From assembly GCF_910592395.1 (NCBI RefSeq), contig NC_088312.1, positions 8,680,001 through 8,744,000 of the forward strand: a stretch of DNA of 64,000 nt. Direction: 5' to 3'. The first letter of the stretch is position 1; each line of letters opens with the position of its first letter. The position numbers and the translations under genes were made by a program. Shown here piece after piece: positions 39,601 to 49,300 of this stretch. The notes under the pieces are model-generated. The model searched no databases. It was not told the DNA's origin and saw nothing but the letters and a program-made list of their open reading frames with translations. Origin of the DNA: Lineus longissimus. Its lineage: Eukaryota; Nemertea; Pilidiophora; Heteronemertea; Lineidae.

Positions 39601-41936
39601 ATCCCGTATGAGTTCAACCAGTCTGATTTCACAGCAACAGTCCAGTTCGTGCAGAATCATTTGGATGACATGGATCCTAAGAAGGTAAGTTTAAATACTT
39701 CAGTCAAGGGAGGGAGCACTGGGGAGAGGGGGGAGGGGGCATTCTGGATGGATTCTTGTTATCATTGGTGTCCTTGCATGCTTCTCTCTTTGCATCGTTT
39801 GGCAATCTGCTTCAACCCATCTTTTTGTTCTTTGAGGTGGAGAAATCATAGTTTTTGGGAGTTCATTTTGTTGCATATACAAAAATACTTTGGGTCAACA
39901 ACTTTGTGACACCAAATTTTCGAGATTGACTATTGTGAATTTGTCTCCTTCAGGGTGTCTCATGGAATACTATACGCTACATGATCGGGGAGGTGCAGTA
40001 TGGAGGACGAGTGACAGACGACTACGACAAGCGTTTGCTCAATACGTATGCCAAGGTCTGGTTTGGTGAGGGAATGTTTGCAGACTCCTTCCAGTTCTAC
40101 ACAGGTAAGCATTCTGGCAAGAATTCCTTGGGAAAGTCATGGCACAAAGTGGTTGTGTGTTTCACTGGCTTGGCTTGACAGGTGACTGGTGTCATTCTGT
40201 TCGATCAGTGTTAAATCTTGCAGTTGGTCCCAATGTACAGGCTATTCTTTCTTTTTTTTAGGCTACAAGATCCCAAGGTGTAAGACAGTGAATGATTACA
40301 GAGAGAACATTGAACAGCTTCCATTGAGTGACACACCCGAGTGCTTTGGTCTTCATCCAAATGCTGACATCACGTAAGTCACACGTGTCACAAATAGAGT
40401 GACCTTTTGATTTGTCGTTTATATTTGTGTTATTTACATCTTGAATCTCTACATAATTTACTTAATACTCTTTACTTAATTTTCTAGATATTCTACGAAT
40501 ACTGCTAATCACATGTTGGATACGATTGTGAGCATCCAGCCCAAGGACTCTGGTGGCGGTGGTGGTGAGACACGTGAAACAGTCGTCTACAGACTGGCTG
40601 ACGACATGTTGGAGAAGTTACCCGAAGATTATTTGCCTCATGAGGTAAGTTCCGTTCTGTTGAAAATTGCTGTGTTACAAATTATTAGACAACAGGCCTG
40701 TGTCGTTGAAGATGTACTACTGATATTGACAATGAAGTGCTGGTTTTATCAGCTCTGTTGGAAATGAACCAAAATGCGACACTAAAGAATAAATGCCATT
40801 AAATTATGAAACATATTCTGTGATAAAACCTGTCGATCCTGCCAGTGTCTGTTTGTTCAATTCTATTGTATTACAGTCTCGTCATTTGTTGTTTTAGGTG
40901 AAAGAGAGGCTGCGTAAAATGGGTCATCTGCAGCCGTTGATCATCTTCCTGCGTCAAGAAGTGGACAGGATGCAGCGTGTCATCACTAGTGTCAGGAGCA
41001 CTTTGAAAGACCTCAAGCTTGCCATCGATGGTACCATCATCATGAGTGAGAATCTCCGAGATGCGCTCGATAACATGTTCGATGCTAGGATTCCAAATGC
41101 ATGGAAGAAGGTAACCATTCATTGACTGAATCGAATCCGGTTTTGGTTGATATTGGTGCACTTAAAATCTGATAGTCTGTGGCAAATTTCAAGTCTGTGT
41201 CAAAATGATTTGACGATAACCGTGTTACGATCTTCATTTTAGATTTCCTGGCAGTCTGCTACCCTTGGTTTCTGGTTCACAGACCTGCTGGACAGGAACG
41301 CACAACTCCACAGTTGGTTGCATGATGGCAGGCCACATTGCTTCTGGATGACAGGATTCTTCAACCCTCAGGTAAGCTACACGATGTCTGTTTTTATGGT
41401 CAATTTCAAAGATTTTTCATGAATTAGGGGTGTGTGCGTCTGGTGTGCCACCCTTGAATCTGCACCTGAAGTTTTCCTGCTTTTATTTCCCCAGCATCTA
41501 ATGATGTTATTTTCTTTCTCTGCAGGGTTTCCTTACGGCCATGCGACAAGAGATCACCCGTGCTCACAAGGGATGGGCTCTCGATGGTGTCATCCTCGCC
41601 AATGATGTCACTAGGTCCATGAAGGAGGACATCACTGCTGGACCATCTGAAGGCGTCTACGTGTACGGTCTGTACCTGGATGGAGCCGGATGGGACCGGC
41701 GTAACACCAGACTGATCGAGCCCTCGCCAAAGGTGCTGTACACGCAGATCCCTGTCGTGCATGTCTTCGCCATCAACACTGAGCGCGCCAAGAGCAACAC
41801 TATCTACGAGTGTCCAGTCTACAAGAAGCCACAGCGTACTGATCTGACCTATATCTTCCCTCTCATGTTGAAGACCAGCAAGGACCCTGATCACTGGGTC
41901 TTGAGGGGTGTTGGTCTCCTCTGTGATACCAAGTAA
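603..41936 (+). CDS. DNAH5/DNAH8-like: Axonemal dynein heavy chain, DNAH5/DNAH8 (outer-arm gamma) class, complete multi-exon gene
   Basis: This is the force-generating heavy chain of the axonemal outer dynein arm, an ATP-driven minus-end microtubule motor in cilia and flagella. I joined 67 coding exons (listed in the sub-entries) with GT/AG borders and continuous phase. They total 14,010 nt, or 4,669 residues plus stop, close to human DNAH5 and DNAH8 at about 4,600-4,700. The order is complete: N-terminal tail, linker, six AAA modules with the stalk between AAA4 and AAA5, then the C-terminal domain. Intact P-loops are GPAGTGKT (AAA1, about residue 2030), GPSGSGKT (AAA2, 2313), GEQGTAKT (AAA3, 2636) and GVGGSGKQ (AAA4, 3000). 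The AAA1 Walker B is CFDEFNR (about 2080). Similarity recalled to DNAH5/DNAH8 is high throughout, and diagnostic for that pair rather than DNAH9/11/17. I cannot separate DNAH5 from DNAH8, and many invertebrates carry one pro-orthologue. No frameshift or internal stop was found. Confidence 0.96.
3345..3356 (+). promoter_or_regulatory. TATA-like box upstream of alternative first exon
   Basis: The stretch TATATATATTTT lies about 40 bp before the ATG at 3395. An in-frame stop at 3371-3373 and the absence of any AG between it and the ATG mean that the ATG exon cannot be an internal exon read from upstream. The spacing suits a TATA box with a short 5' UTR. Simple TA-rich sequence is common by chance here, so this is a suggestion. 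Confidence 0.3.
3395..3526 (+). CDS. Candidate alternative first coding exon of the dynein gene
   Basis: An ATG-initiated run of 44 codons ([15 protein letters not shown]...) ends exactly at a good donor (GAG|gtgagg) in phase 0, matching the phase-0 acceptor of the exon at 5066. The peptide is acidic and serine-rich, ending DSDSE. It would replace the residues of exons at 603 and 971, giving a protein of about 4,660 residues without the RRRASL site. The upstream stop at 3371 argues for a true first exon with its own promoter. Alternatively it is a chance ORF; there is no homology support. Confidence 0.5.
6058..9361 (+). other. Large dynein intron (3.3 kb)
   Basis: No recognised gene or conserved exon lies here. 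It contains a run of 15 G at 6610-6624. It also holds a 21-nt segment at 6731-6751 with acceptor, donor and phase 0 that could be a microexon. A stretch at about 8165-8310 has, on the minus strand, a tRNA box-A-like TGGCGTAATGG. The rest is AT-rich intron sequence. Confidence 0.6.
9362..16875 (+). other. DNAH5/DNAH8-like: Dynein tail exons (DHC_N1 region, residues ~124-1114)
   Basis: Exons: 9362-9394, 9714-9848, 10214-10303, 10480-10653, 10899-11082, 11410-11575, 11904-12096, 12303-12484, 12739-12858, 13142-13343, 14179-14274, 14581-14910, 15041-15270, 15427-15578, 15748-15955, 16152-16372 and 16619-16875. All join in continuous phase. The tail holds the assembly surface for other heavy chains and for intermediate chains at the arm base. 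Landmarks shared with human DNAH5 include [29 protein letters not shown] and [13 protein letters not shown]-like segments. The exon at 16152 contains an unusual cluster of five cysteines (CQECQPC plus neighbours) that I do not recall from the human protein. Confidence 0.9.
16876..20776 (+). other. DNAH5/DNAH8-like: Dynein variable tail region with small phase-0 exons
   Basis: Between conserved exons lie 18146-18175 (30 nt), 19049-19255 (207 nt, residues like the DNAH5 segment before SVLSTIIN) and 19630-19650 (21 nt, EDGSFSK). All begin and end in phase 0. A further candidate is 17910-17987 (78 nt, [17 protein letters not shown]...), flanked by AG and GT, open and phase 0. This region corresponds to a poorly conserved acidic linker in human DNAH5. 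The 207-nt exon is certain. The 30- and 21-nt exons are likely but could be cassette exons, and the 78-nt one is doubtful. Confidence 0.6.
19990..20521 (+). mobile_element. Degenerate piggyBac-family transposon with TTAA target duplication
   Basis: The ends are perfect 13 bp inverted repeats, CACTTTCAGCGCC and GGCGCTGAAAGTG, each flanked by TTAA (19986-19989 and 20522-20525), the hallmark of piggyBac insertion. Inside, the frame ending at 20362 reads [20 protein letters not shown] followed by [13 protein letters not shown] and a stop. That is the cysteine-rich C-terminal zinc-binding domain of piggyBac transposases. An in-frame stop precedes it at 20249-20251, and the rest of the transposase is missing. 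Subterminal GACGTAATATTACGTC is a perfect 16 bp palindrome. It sits in a dynein intron, so it is an internally deleted, non-autonomous copy. Confidence 0.88.
20777..25439 (+). other. DNAH5/DNAH8-like: Dynein distal tail and linker exons (DHC_N2, residues ~1201-2011)
   Basis: Exons: 20777-21262, 21421-21539, 22269-22568, 22928-23168, 23346-23545, 23862-24282, 24500-24628, 24765-25127 and 25267-25439. The linker begins around residue 1400 with the highly conserved [16 protein letters not shown]. It includes [38 protein letters not shown] and [11 protein letters not shown]. It is the mechanical element that bends over the AAA ring and delivers the power stroke. Agreement with recalled human DNAH5 is very high, and every exon border keeps phase. 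Confidence 0.95.
21583..21608 (+). repeat. (TTC)n microsatellite in dynein intron
   Basis: About eight to nine uninterrupted TTC units lie shortly downstream of the donor at 21540. It is a simple repeat with no other apparent role. Confidence 0.85.
26679..26844. repeat. 166 bp near-perfect foldback (inverted repeat)
   Basis: Two arms of about 80 nt face each other with only a few bases between them. The left arm starts AATTGAACCCGAGGCGG and the right arm ends CCGAAGCCGAGGGTTCAATT. Long stretches such as GACCTTGGTTGAGTTACCAA match exactly between arms. Mismatches cluster at CCGAGG/CCTCGG-type motifs. Such a structure would form a stable hairpin in the pre-mRNA of the dynein gene. It is probably a foldback transposon or MITE. 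Confidence 0.85.
26844..27310. mobile_element. Putative non-autonomous DNA element with ~17 bp terminal inverted repeats
   Basis: TTCTATTCTAAAATACC at the left (26844-26860) is matched by GGTATTTTAGAATATAA at the right (27294-27310) in inverted orientation with two mismatches. The 467 bp between has no coding capacity that I recognise. It abuts the foldback at 26679-26844, so the two may be parts of one composite insertion in the dynein intron. The family is not identified. Confidence 0.55.
27681..28784 (+). other. DNAH5/DNAH8-like: Dynein AAA2 exons (residues ~2280-2553)
   Basis: Exons: 27681-28227 and 28510-28784. The Walker A motif GPSGSGKT is at 27780-27803. The conserved stretches [33 protein letters not shown] and [20 protein letters not shown] are present. 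AAA2 binds nucleotide structurally in the dynein ring. The second exon (large subdomain) is less conserved, as in other family members. Confidence 0.95.
28797..28918 (+). mobile_element. pogo/Tigger-like MITE, copy 1 (122 bp) in dynein intron
   Basis: The element begins ACAGTAAAACTTCTCTATAA and ends ATTTGGGACC...ACTGT. It shares AAGGACACCCTT, a CTGACAA...TGTCCTTA stem and CAATTTGGGACCAAA with the copy at 51821-51986 in the opposite orientation. The termini resemble the CAGTGGAACCTC ends of pogo/Tigger-type elements. It has no coding capacity. It starts 12 bp after the donor of the exon ending at 28784. Confidence 0.6.
28996..31337 (+). other. DNAH5/DNAH8-like: Dynein AAA3 exons (residues ~2554-2926)
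   Basis: Exons: 28996-29109, 29807-30424, 30625-30777, 30972-31112 and 31244-31337. The Walker A motif GEQGTAKT is at 29939-29962 and the Walker B FVDDINMP at about 30134-30157. [19 protein letters not shown] and the [18 protein letters not shown] segment identify the module clearly. AAA3 nucleotide state gates microtubule release in dyneins. The last exon encodes the [12 protein letters not shown] linker leading into AAA4. Confidence 0.95.
31338..32414 (+). other. Dynein intron (1.1 kb), nothing recognised
   Basis: This stretch separates the AAA3 and AAA4 exons. A 55-nt open segment at 31691-31745 looks exon-like but breaks the reading phase. No repeat or RNA gene was recognised. Confidence 0.6.
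32415..32976 (+). other. DNAH5/DNAH8-like: Dynein AAA4 exons (residues ~2927-3079)
   Basis: Exons: 32415-32563 and 32668-32976; the module continues into the exon at 33188. The Walker A motif GVGGSGKQS is at 32737-32763. It is followed by the [17 protein letters not shown] segment and the Walker B-region [14 protein letters not shown]4 binds nucleotide in a regulatory manner. Confidence 0.95.
33188..35516 (+). other. DNAH5/DNAH8-like: Dynein AAA4 end, stalk coiled coil and microtubule-binding domain (residues ~3080-3603)
   Basis: Exons: 33188-33904, 34187-34289, 34415-34602, 34736-34903 and 35121-35516. Coiled-coil helix 1 is visible as an A/E/K-rich heptad stretch ([20 protein letters not shown] and on to [20 protein letters not shown]). 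The microtubule-binding domain spans about residues 3353-3471, with [18 protein letters not shown] and [14 protein letters not shown]. Coiled-coil helix 2 follows ([20 protein letters not shown]). The stalk carries track binding to the end of a long antiparallel coiled coil. Confidence 0.95.
35661..37788 (+). other. DNAH5/DNAH8-like: Dynein AAA5 region exons (residues ~3604-4011)
   Basis: Exons: 35661-35855, 36073-36411, 36638-36881 and 37343-37788. [31 protein letters not shown] and [20 protein letters not shown] mark AAA5. [20 protein letters not shown] follows. The last exon ([20 protein letters not shown]) starts just after a minisatellite that fills the end of the preceding intron. Confidence 0.95.
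37084..37308 (+). repeat. Minisatellite: nine tandem 25 bp units in dynein intron
   Basis: The unit is GAGTCATATC followed by AATAGACAAACCATC. There are nine contiguous copies at exact 25 bp spacing. Variation is almost confined to the first base (G, A or C) and one A-to-T change in the fourth unit. The array ends 34 bp before the acceptor of the exon at 37343. High identity suggests recent expansion and likely length polymorphism. Confidence 0.97.
37971..41936 (+). other. DNAH5/DNAH8-like: Dynein AAA6 and C-terminal domain exons (residues ~4012-4669)
   Basis: Exons: 37971-38138, 38492-38627, 38787-38926, 39192-39356, 39490-39684, 39954-40104, 40262-40373, 40488-40644, 40898-41110, 41243-41371 and 41526-41936. 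Landmarks are [89 protein letters not shown] and ARIPNAWKK. The C-terminal [19 protein letters not shown] and [14 protein letters not shown] follow. Translation stops with TAA at 41934-41936 after LLCDTK, as in DNAH5-class proteins. Confidence 0.96.
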
Positions 41937-42910
41937 AAAAACTCGACTGTTAATTGTTAAGTTCTGCCATTGAACAGAATAAGTTAACTTTTGTCACAAC
42001 AAATATGACATTGTTCGATTTTTTGTAAGTTTTTTATATAAACAGTAACTGGCTTGCTAACATTGAACCAAGCCAAAGTTCACCGTTGTGATATTCTTTT
42101 AGTTTGTTTTTTTTTGTAAAACTCAGATGAATCCCTCCATGCAAATTCTGTGATAAAAATATGTTATCTCTCTTACTTCTTTCCAAGCTTATAAAACTTC
42201 AAACTTGACTGTTTTACTTTACAATCAAGCTTGGCTGATAGTTCCATTTTTATTTTTTCACCCAAGTATCTTGCCTGATATTCCTCCTATTTTCATATGC
42301 TATGGATGTGCAGGGATCCTTTTTTTGATAGAATGGGTACAGTGATATTTGCCAGTAGATAAATAATTGAATTAAACTGTCCACTAACGAATTTGCCATT
42401 TTGGATGGACTTGTTTGAATTTGAGTCATCTGTCCACCCATTCACAAAAAGGGTCTGCTGGAGAGCTATTTAACCTTATAAATAATGTGTGCATTTATTT
42501 ATTTCTAGATTGTTGCTCATAATATATTCTTGTCAGTTAATCATTATAATTAGTCGAAATGCGTGTGGCTGCCTGTTTAGCACTTAGATTTTTTTGCATT
42601 ATGTATCACATGCACAGATTTTGAAGAGTTCACTTTCTAATACTGGCCAACCATCCCCTTTCCTGAGGCAACTTTCCCCTTTTGTTTATTACCAATGGTG
42701 ATATCAGTTTCTGGCAATCTGTACATTATGTGTGTCTAACCTTCCTTGCCTGATGATGCTTTGCATTTTCACGTTTTATACACAGTTTATTTAGATTAGT
42801 TTATTTGTTTTGAGTGTGCATAATTTGTATAGGTTATAACTTTTACACAGCGATTAAATTTATGTACATTATGTATTTAAGTTTGCGAAATAAATTTTCA
42901 TAAATCACAT
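41937..42910 (+). other. Dynein 3' UTR
   Basis: This is AT-rich non-coding sequence after the stop. The AATAAA at 42889-42894 is the best polyadenylation signal, giving a 3' UTR of about 0.95 kb. Confidence 0.6.
42889..42894 (+). promoter_or_regulatory. Polyadenylation signal AATAAA (dynein)
   Basis: A canonical hexamer about 950 nt after the dynein stop codon, followed by T-rich sequence. An ATTAAA lies about 35 nt upstream. Confidence 0.55.
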
Positions 42911-43198
42911 ATCGATTTATTCAGTGCATGAGACTAGATCAGGACCCTTCTGCCTTGGTTTAGTCTCTTTTTTTCCACTGTCCTCTTGAAGACAAGCCAG
43001 GATGTACCATGATGAATTGGGACAGTGAAATATTTTTACAATAGTGAGCAATTGGTAAACTCCGATTTTACCGTTGTGAATCTGAGGTCTTTTTCATAAG
43101 AACAAGGAGGATGCTGCATCACTCAATTCAGCACTTCAGCGAGTCTTGCATGATGTTTTCCAGGAATACGTTGACGAGTGCAGGGGAAAGGAGACAGA

Positions 43199-43253
43199 CC
43201 GTCGTCGTCGTCTGTCGTCATCGTCGTCGTCGTCGCCGTCGCCATCGCCATCA
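43199..43253 (+). repeat. Imperfect trinucleotide microsatellite (CGT/CGC/CAT)n
   Basis: A run of TCG/TCA/GTC-type trinucleotides, grading into a T-rich stretch. No coding role is apparent. Confidence 0.85.
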
Positions 43254-43397
43254 CTTTTTTTTTTCCTCAAAATGAAACAACATCACCAAAAACTGCTGTC
43301 CCAAAGTTTTTTTGATTTTGAAATTTTTGAAAAATTTTCAACTGCCTGAGTGATGAACAAATTTCTAAGTACAAAAAAATTTTTCACTTTTTTTTGC

Positions 43398-44065
43398 TCA
43401 AAATGAACCAACATCACCAACTCGGACTGCCGTTCTGAAGAAGTCGCCGAGTTGGTTGTACAGTTCTTTGATTATTCTGACCAGGGGTTTATCGATGTTG
43501 TAATCCCTCATGACCTTCCAAAGGCCCTCATGCCACACGCTGTCAAAACCCTTCTTAGTGAAATCAATGACGTTGTGATGTAGTTCCTTCTGGTGGTCCA
43601 GGTATTTTTCAACTAACAATCTGATGTTGAAGATTTGTTTGGTTGTGCTTCTTCCACTCTTGAAGCCGGCCTGTTCCTCTGATGGTATCTCCTCGACTTT
43701 TGGGTTTGAGTCTGCTGAGGATATGATACGTAACATGACCTTGCTGGGGTGGCTGATGAGACTTATGGTGCGGTAGTATTGGCACAAGCGCAGGTTACCC
43801 TTCTTGGGTAGTGAGATGATGAGGGATTGTGTCCATTTCTTCGATCTTTCCTTTTGTTCCCAAATCTTCTGGCAAAGTGCGGTCATGACCTTCACCAGTG
43901 CAGGGTCACCGTGTTTCAGGAGTTCACCGGGGATGTTGTCCGGTCAGGGAGATTTCCCTTTTTCAAGGTTCGGATAGCTTCCTTGACCTCCTGAGGAAGG
44001 ATCTGGTTGTCAACTGCTGTCTTTTGGTTGTTGTTGAGAATGAAAATTTCTGCCTTATGAAAAGG
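43398..44065 (-). pseudogene. Degenerate non-LTR retrotransposon reverse-transcriptase fragment
   Basis: On the minus strand, an open stretch of about 165 codons reads EEQAGFKSGRSTTKQIFNIR, then a stretch with DFTKKGFDSVWHEGLW. These are the fingers/palm motifs of LINE reverse transcriptases (normally E-Q-A-G-F-R and D-F-x-K-A-F-D-x-V-W). Upstream, DNIPGELLKHGDPAL is preceded by a stop and a one-base shift relative to KKGKSP. The downstream end is deleted before the catalytic YADD box. It is therefore a dead, 5'- and 3'-truncated copy, and the LINE family is not assigned. Confidence 0.85.
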
Positions 44066-46315
44066 ATGTACCTTTTCTTCTCAAAATTAACCCCCTCTGT
44101 GTGGAATTGTTGCCTCAATTGTACTTAAAAAGTACGTTCCTTTTTCACATCTTTGGAGCACAGAAGCAAATAGTGGAAAAATGTCTAGCTGGTTCTGAGG
44201 AAAGGATCTATAAAGGAACATAGAGACGTTGTAACAACCTATCTCTCTTGCACTGCCTTTACTATGCAGGATGTCTCAAAAAAGTAGGGAAGAGGAGCAA
44301 CGCTTATATCCAAGAAGTCTGAATGACAAGGGAATGTTCATAGGCGTTTTGGCCGCTAGTATCCTGTGATAGCATGTCACAATAAGAAAATCAATATTTT
44401 CTTATCCTATGCTTGAAACCATGACGAATGTAACATCGTAATCTTCAATGAATATGGACAATGCCGTAATAATATTCAGCGCATTTTATTGATAATTATT
44501 CATACACAAACTTTATGGTAGTTAACAACTAATATGACACAGGTTTATCATAAAAATATCTGGACATTATCAAGGTGATAATAGCTTTAGTTTAAATACG
44601 TACATTTGTATTTACAGGGGCACCTTTCATTGAAAGTTGGCAACAAACTTTGAAAGTTTCAACTTTGTTAAGTATTGGTATGACACTGACAGTCACAGAG
44701 CAGGTGAAGTCCACTGCAACCCAAAATAATGCTGCCAACTCCCAAATGAAAGGCCCTGATACGGATATGAAGTGACTTTTTATACATGTACAACTCTGAT
44801 TCTACAACATGATCACATGACGAGACAACAAAAGCCTATTTTCATGTCAATCAAGGCCAGAATGGTCAACAGGACATACAATTCACTTTCAGCTCCACCA
44901 ATCTCTCAATTATGCTCAGTCAGGGGGTAGCCCACAGCTGATGGCATGAGAACTCAAATGTATTACAAGCAGGTGTCTCCTCTTACAGTATTTCAGCACC
45001 AACAGTCCAGGATACCTCAACCCTCAAGGTGGAAGAGACTGGTGAAAGAGTTGACAGCACCAAGGCATCTCTTCATCACCAAGTCAAACAATACCGAGTT
45101 CCCTTTCTGTGCATCTTAATCTCCTGGAGACCACTAATCAGGCCCTCTGGCTCCTGCTTTAGTTCCCCTTTAACACCACTCAACCGAGTGCACAGTGACC
45201 CTGAGGGTCAAACAGGCTCAGCCCAGAAGTTGTCCATTTATCATCACTAACTGAGCATCACTACTAAATGGCACTGGGGCAAAAGTTTTATTCTACTAGT
45301 TCTACTGCATAAAGCAATGGCATTAATGAGCACGGTGGTGTGAATGGAAGAGCATCGCCAAGCGAGTTTATAATAGCATGAGATTATTACAATGGTACAT
45401 GTCTCTTTATTCGACGTTAAAGGAAGAAAAATAAATGCATCTTGACATCGAACAGAATGAATGATTGAGATTGAATAATGAATCATGCCTTTAGTACAAA
45501 ATGGTTAGATGGATATTACCTTGAGAACAATATCAGATGAACAATCAAAATGATTCTTGTCCTACATGACAGACTCATAGCAGGTTAGCTATAAAATTTC
45601 AAGACATCTGGTCGGCCCTAATGCAATTCTTATCAAAGAAAAGAACTTCAAAAGAAAAGAACTTCAGCAGCCTAAATCGAACAGAAAACAACCTGGTTTT
45701 ACCAGAATAACTCCAAGTTACACCACAAACCTAAAAAGAATGGCCCCATACAAGTCTAAATCACCTAATGTTCACAAATAAATCAGAAGAAGTTTTACTC
45801 GAAGCTCAGATCTCTGCCTCACAATGGACAACTCATACGTCCATATCAAAATATAACTATCATGGCACTTGCATATATTTAAGGCGATTTCCGCTATTAA
45901 AAAGAATACTGTGAAAGAGACTAAAATCGTTTACTGTGTTCACTACCATAGTCAAGTCAACTGACGACCTAACTTATCCAACAGGATCACTTCAAAAATG
46001 TTTGGTGTAGTTCCAGGCGGTGACCATCGGTTACCTCAACTTTTTTCTGCCCGCCAGCTGTGCAACAGAGAAATGCTTGGATGTTCACAATGTACCGGGG
46101 TACTACAAAACCACTCATTTGTTGAGATAAGAATTTTTTGGCTGTAATATATAATCATCTGTGAGAATTTCATGACTTAAGGAAAGCTCAGCGATTTGGA
46201 AAAGCTTTCGAAGGAATTGTCACTTCCAAGATAACCCAAGATTGGCACTTCACAGAACTTTTTTGAAACGTGCTGTGCGCAGTTCCGACGGCAATTAATC
46301 ATCCACTTCCATTTG

Positions 46316-49300
46316 TCAAGATTTCTTGTGAGCGTCTTTCCGAGAAATCTCCTGGAGTGCTTTCACATATGGTAGGACATTGTCAGATATTTCAATCAGT
46401 TTGTTTTCTATGTATTCCCGACTATATTTCTCTGTTTCTCCTGGAATGTATCTGTAGTTAACCATCATGCCGAATGCGGCATTCATCCCTCGTTGACTAG
46501 GGTCGGCCATCCAATTCAGCTGCCAAACCATCGCCCCGTTCCTCAAATGGAAATTGGCTGGAAAAGATCAGTAGGTTATTAGAAAGAGTTTGTGACATCG
46601 ATCACTGGAGTCTGATTTTAAGCATGCTTTATCAGGGTTGCACTACCTACCGACGGGATTCAAAGCATATCCTCTCCTCTTCTCAATATACAAATATCGT
46701 ATACACAGCCTCATTAGTGGCTCCTTCAGCACCTGTACGAGGTCCATCATCTTTAACCAGCTGTGATCCTTGAGAGCCTTGTGCAGACCATCAAGACACG
46801 TGTCCTTAGCACTCCCATAGAAAGGTGCCAGGTTCTTCAACTCGGCGGCAGTGAATAACACAGTATGGGCAGATTCCCCAATTTCTACAAAGAAGATGAT
46901 AGTAACAGTTCAAATTATCAGCAAAGTATAGCAGTATTGGAGTATACTCCTTTCTGAAAAAGGGAAGGTTTGTGCCTACTACTTACAGTAGACCATGGGC
47001 AGTAATTCACCTGTGCTGCTATAGATGGGGTTAAATGGGTTCTCATGTAATGTGCTCAGAGGCAAGCTTACAAATAAGTCTGCTCTTAACATCAAGTATA
47101 AGTCAATGAAACGTTGCTAGACTTTTGGTAATGAGAAATTTATACAGGCAACTTACGGTTCAAATGCTTCAGCTTCCCCAGCTCGGCAACCAACCAATCT
47201 CGGAAGCCCGGTAATGGCGACAAGCTGACGATGTGACGTAACCGTGGAAACTCCTGCATCAGTTCTGAGATGACTCGTGGGATGAGATAGTTGCCAAATT
47301 CAATTCCTTGCAGGCCTGGAAGGAGTATCAGGAAGTTTAGAGCTCATAATTGAAAAATGCCCAACTTCTATTCCATCTCAATTTGGGGGGTTTCCATGAC
47401 AAAACTTTTTTAAACCCTGCATATTGGACAAAAGAATCATCCATCCATGATCCATAGTTCAACTATTCATTTCAAAAACTGTTAAAATGCCTCTCCTCAC
47501 GTTTCTGAGCATCACGATGCGTCATTCTCTGACCTACCTTTCTGAGTTGATGTAATGGAATAAAAAACAGCCGTAGTAATTCTGCTGGTGTCCTCAAAAT
47601 GGCCGTTGGACTGCGCTCCAAATTCTGAGAATCCAGCATCGTTGTTTATAAGCGTCTGAAACAAGAAAAATGTCACATGAGTGGTGTATTCAGGCTTTTC
47701 CCTTCGAGAACAAGACATGTTTGGAGAACAATTCTAAAAATGTTAGAAAATTTCCGGAAACAATTCCTAGCTGTTTGTGAAAATTTCATTTCTGGAACTT
47801 TGGTAACGGATGTTGTCATCAGACCTACATGTATGTCTTATCTTACATTATCAAGGGAAAACTTTCACCCATAACAAGTAGAATCTCCCACCTGTATATT
47901 ACTTGATATTTCTTGTGTCAAAGCAGTATGCAACACAATCACTGGCTCACTGGACATACGACTTTGAGTAAAGATATAGCACCGTCGGTATGGTCCGAAT
48001 CTACGCTTGAGATCATCCACACTGCGGATGGGATTTATGGCCTCATATTCAGATATCTGAAGAAAAAAGCAATCATGAACAATCACACCAAAAAGGGGAC
48101 ATTTCTTAAGGTTTTTAAAAGTGTTCCCTATCACTTATTCCATAGTCACACTTTGTTGAGGCTTGAGAGGTTGTTTGCTTCACACAGTGGTATGAAAGCT
48201 TTCTTCATCATACTAAGAGTAGCAAAAGCAACTAATGGCATTTTTGGTTTAAACAAGATTCATCTGATGCCTAACTGAAATACATATGTACAATAAATGC
48301 AGATATCTTCCTTTATTCTGATATTACCTTTTTGATGACATCTCCCGGAGATTCCCATTGGACTCGAGTTAGCTGAAGGTAGTCCGGTGCAAATAATAAG
48401 GCAACCATTTCTTTTAGTACACCACACATTGACTTGAGGTAGTAATGTTCTTGACTGGCATTGATCTGGGACAGGATCACCTGCAATAGGAAATATCAAA
48501 TCATGAAATGGGTGTTCAACGGGGTGGGATCGAGTTGGAACACATCTTGCCACAATAAGTCCAATCCCTATTCTAGAGCTTGTTCAAGGTCGAGTGATAT
48601 TAGAGCCTTGCGTGTCAAAGTGGGTGGGACGTAGCTCAACAGTACTATCTACATACAAGCCAGAGTCATAAAATTCATCTAGACCTGACTTATAATTGTC
48701 AACCTACTAATATGTCAGCCCTCATATCGACAAGAAACTTGACACCACCATCATTCCTACCAATCTGCATGAAGAGTTTGTGATATTTTGGTGTTAACGC
48801 TGCTTTCAATCTCTCTTCTAGTCTGAGGAATGCTTCACTTTCTCGATCCTGAATATCCTGAAGTTGGAAAGGATAAAATTGCAATTCAATGTATTGTATT
48901 ACTGTCCACTGAGAATCCAGGGCTTGAATTTAACCAAGGCCACCATGCCATGGCAGATTTCACCCCTGCCCCCAGCCAAATACAGCCCTGGAATGGCAGT
49001 TATCACCTTAGAAACTGACTGATAATGCTGACAATGTCTCCTGAAACTGTTGTGACTAGTGTACGTCAAAGGCCGCGCTGTTGTTTTCAACTTACATGGA
49101 ATGCTCCGACCTGGGCAGCTAATGGCACTACGCTGTTATGATCCGCACTGAACTCTGTCCCCAGCACGTGGAGGAAGAGCAACTTCTCCGAGGATGTCAG
49201 GGAACTATATAAGGAACACACCTCCTTGATCTTAACCTGAAACAATACAAAACACGATGTCAAGCCTAGAAATCAGCCTTCGGGTTAGGTGACGATTCAG

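Larger units (their letters stand above)
42911..46315. other. Gene-poor interval between convergent dynein and MLYCD genes
   Basis: It contains a CGT/CAT-type microsatellite (43199-43253), a LINE reverse-transcriptase fragment (about 43398-44065) and otherwise no recognised feature. The right-hand part, up to 46315, probably includes the MLYCD 3' UTR. TTTATT (AATAAA on the minus strand) occurs near 44484, 45275 and 45406, so the exact transcript end is not determinable. Confidence 0.6.
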
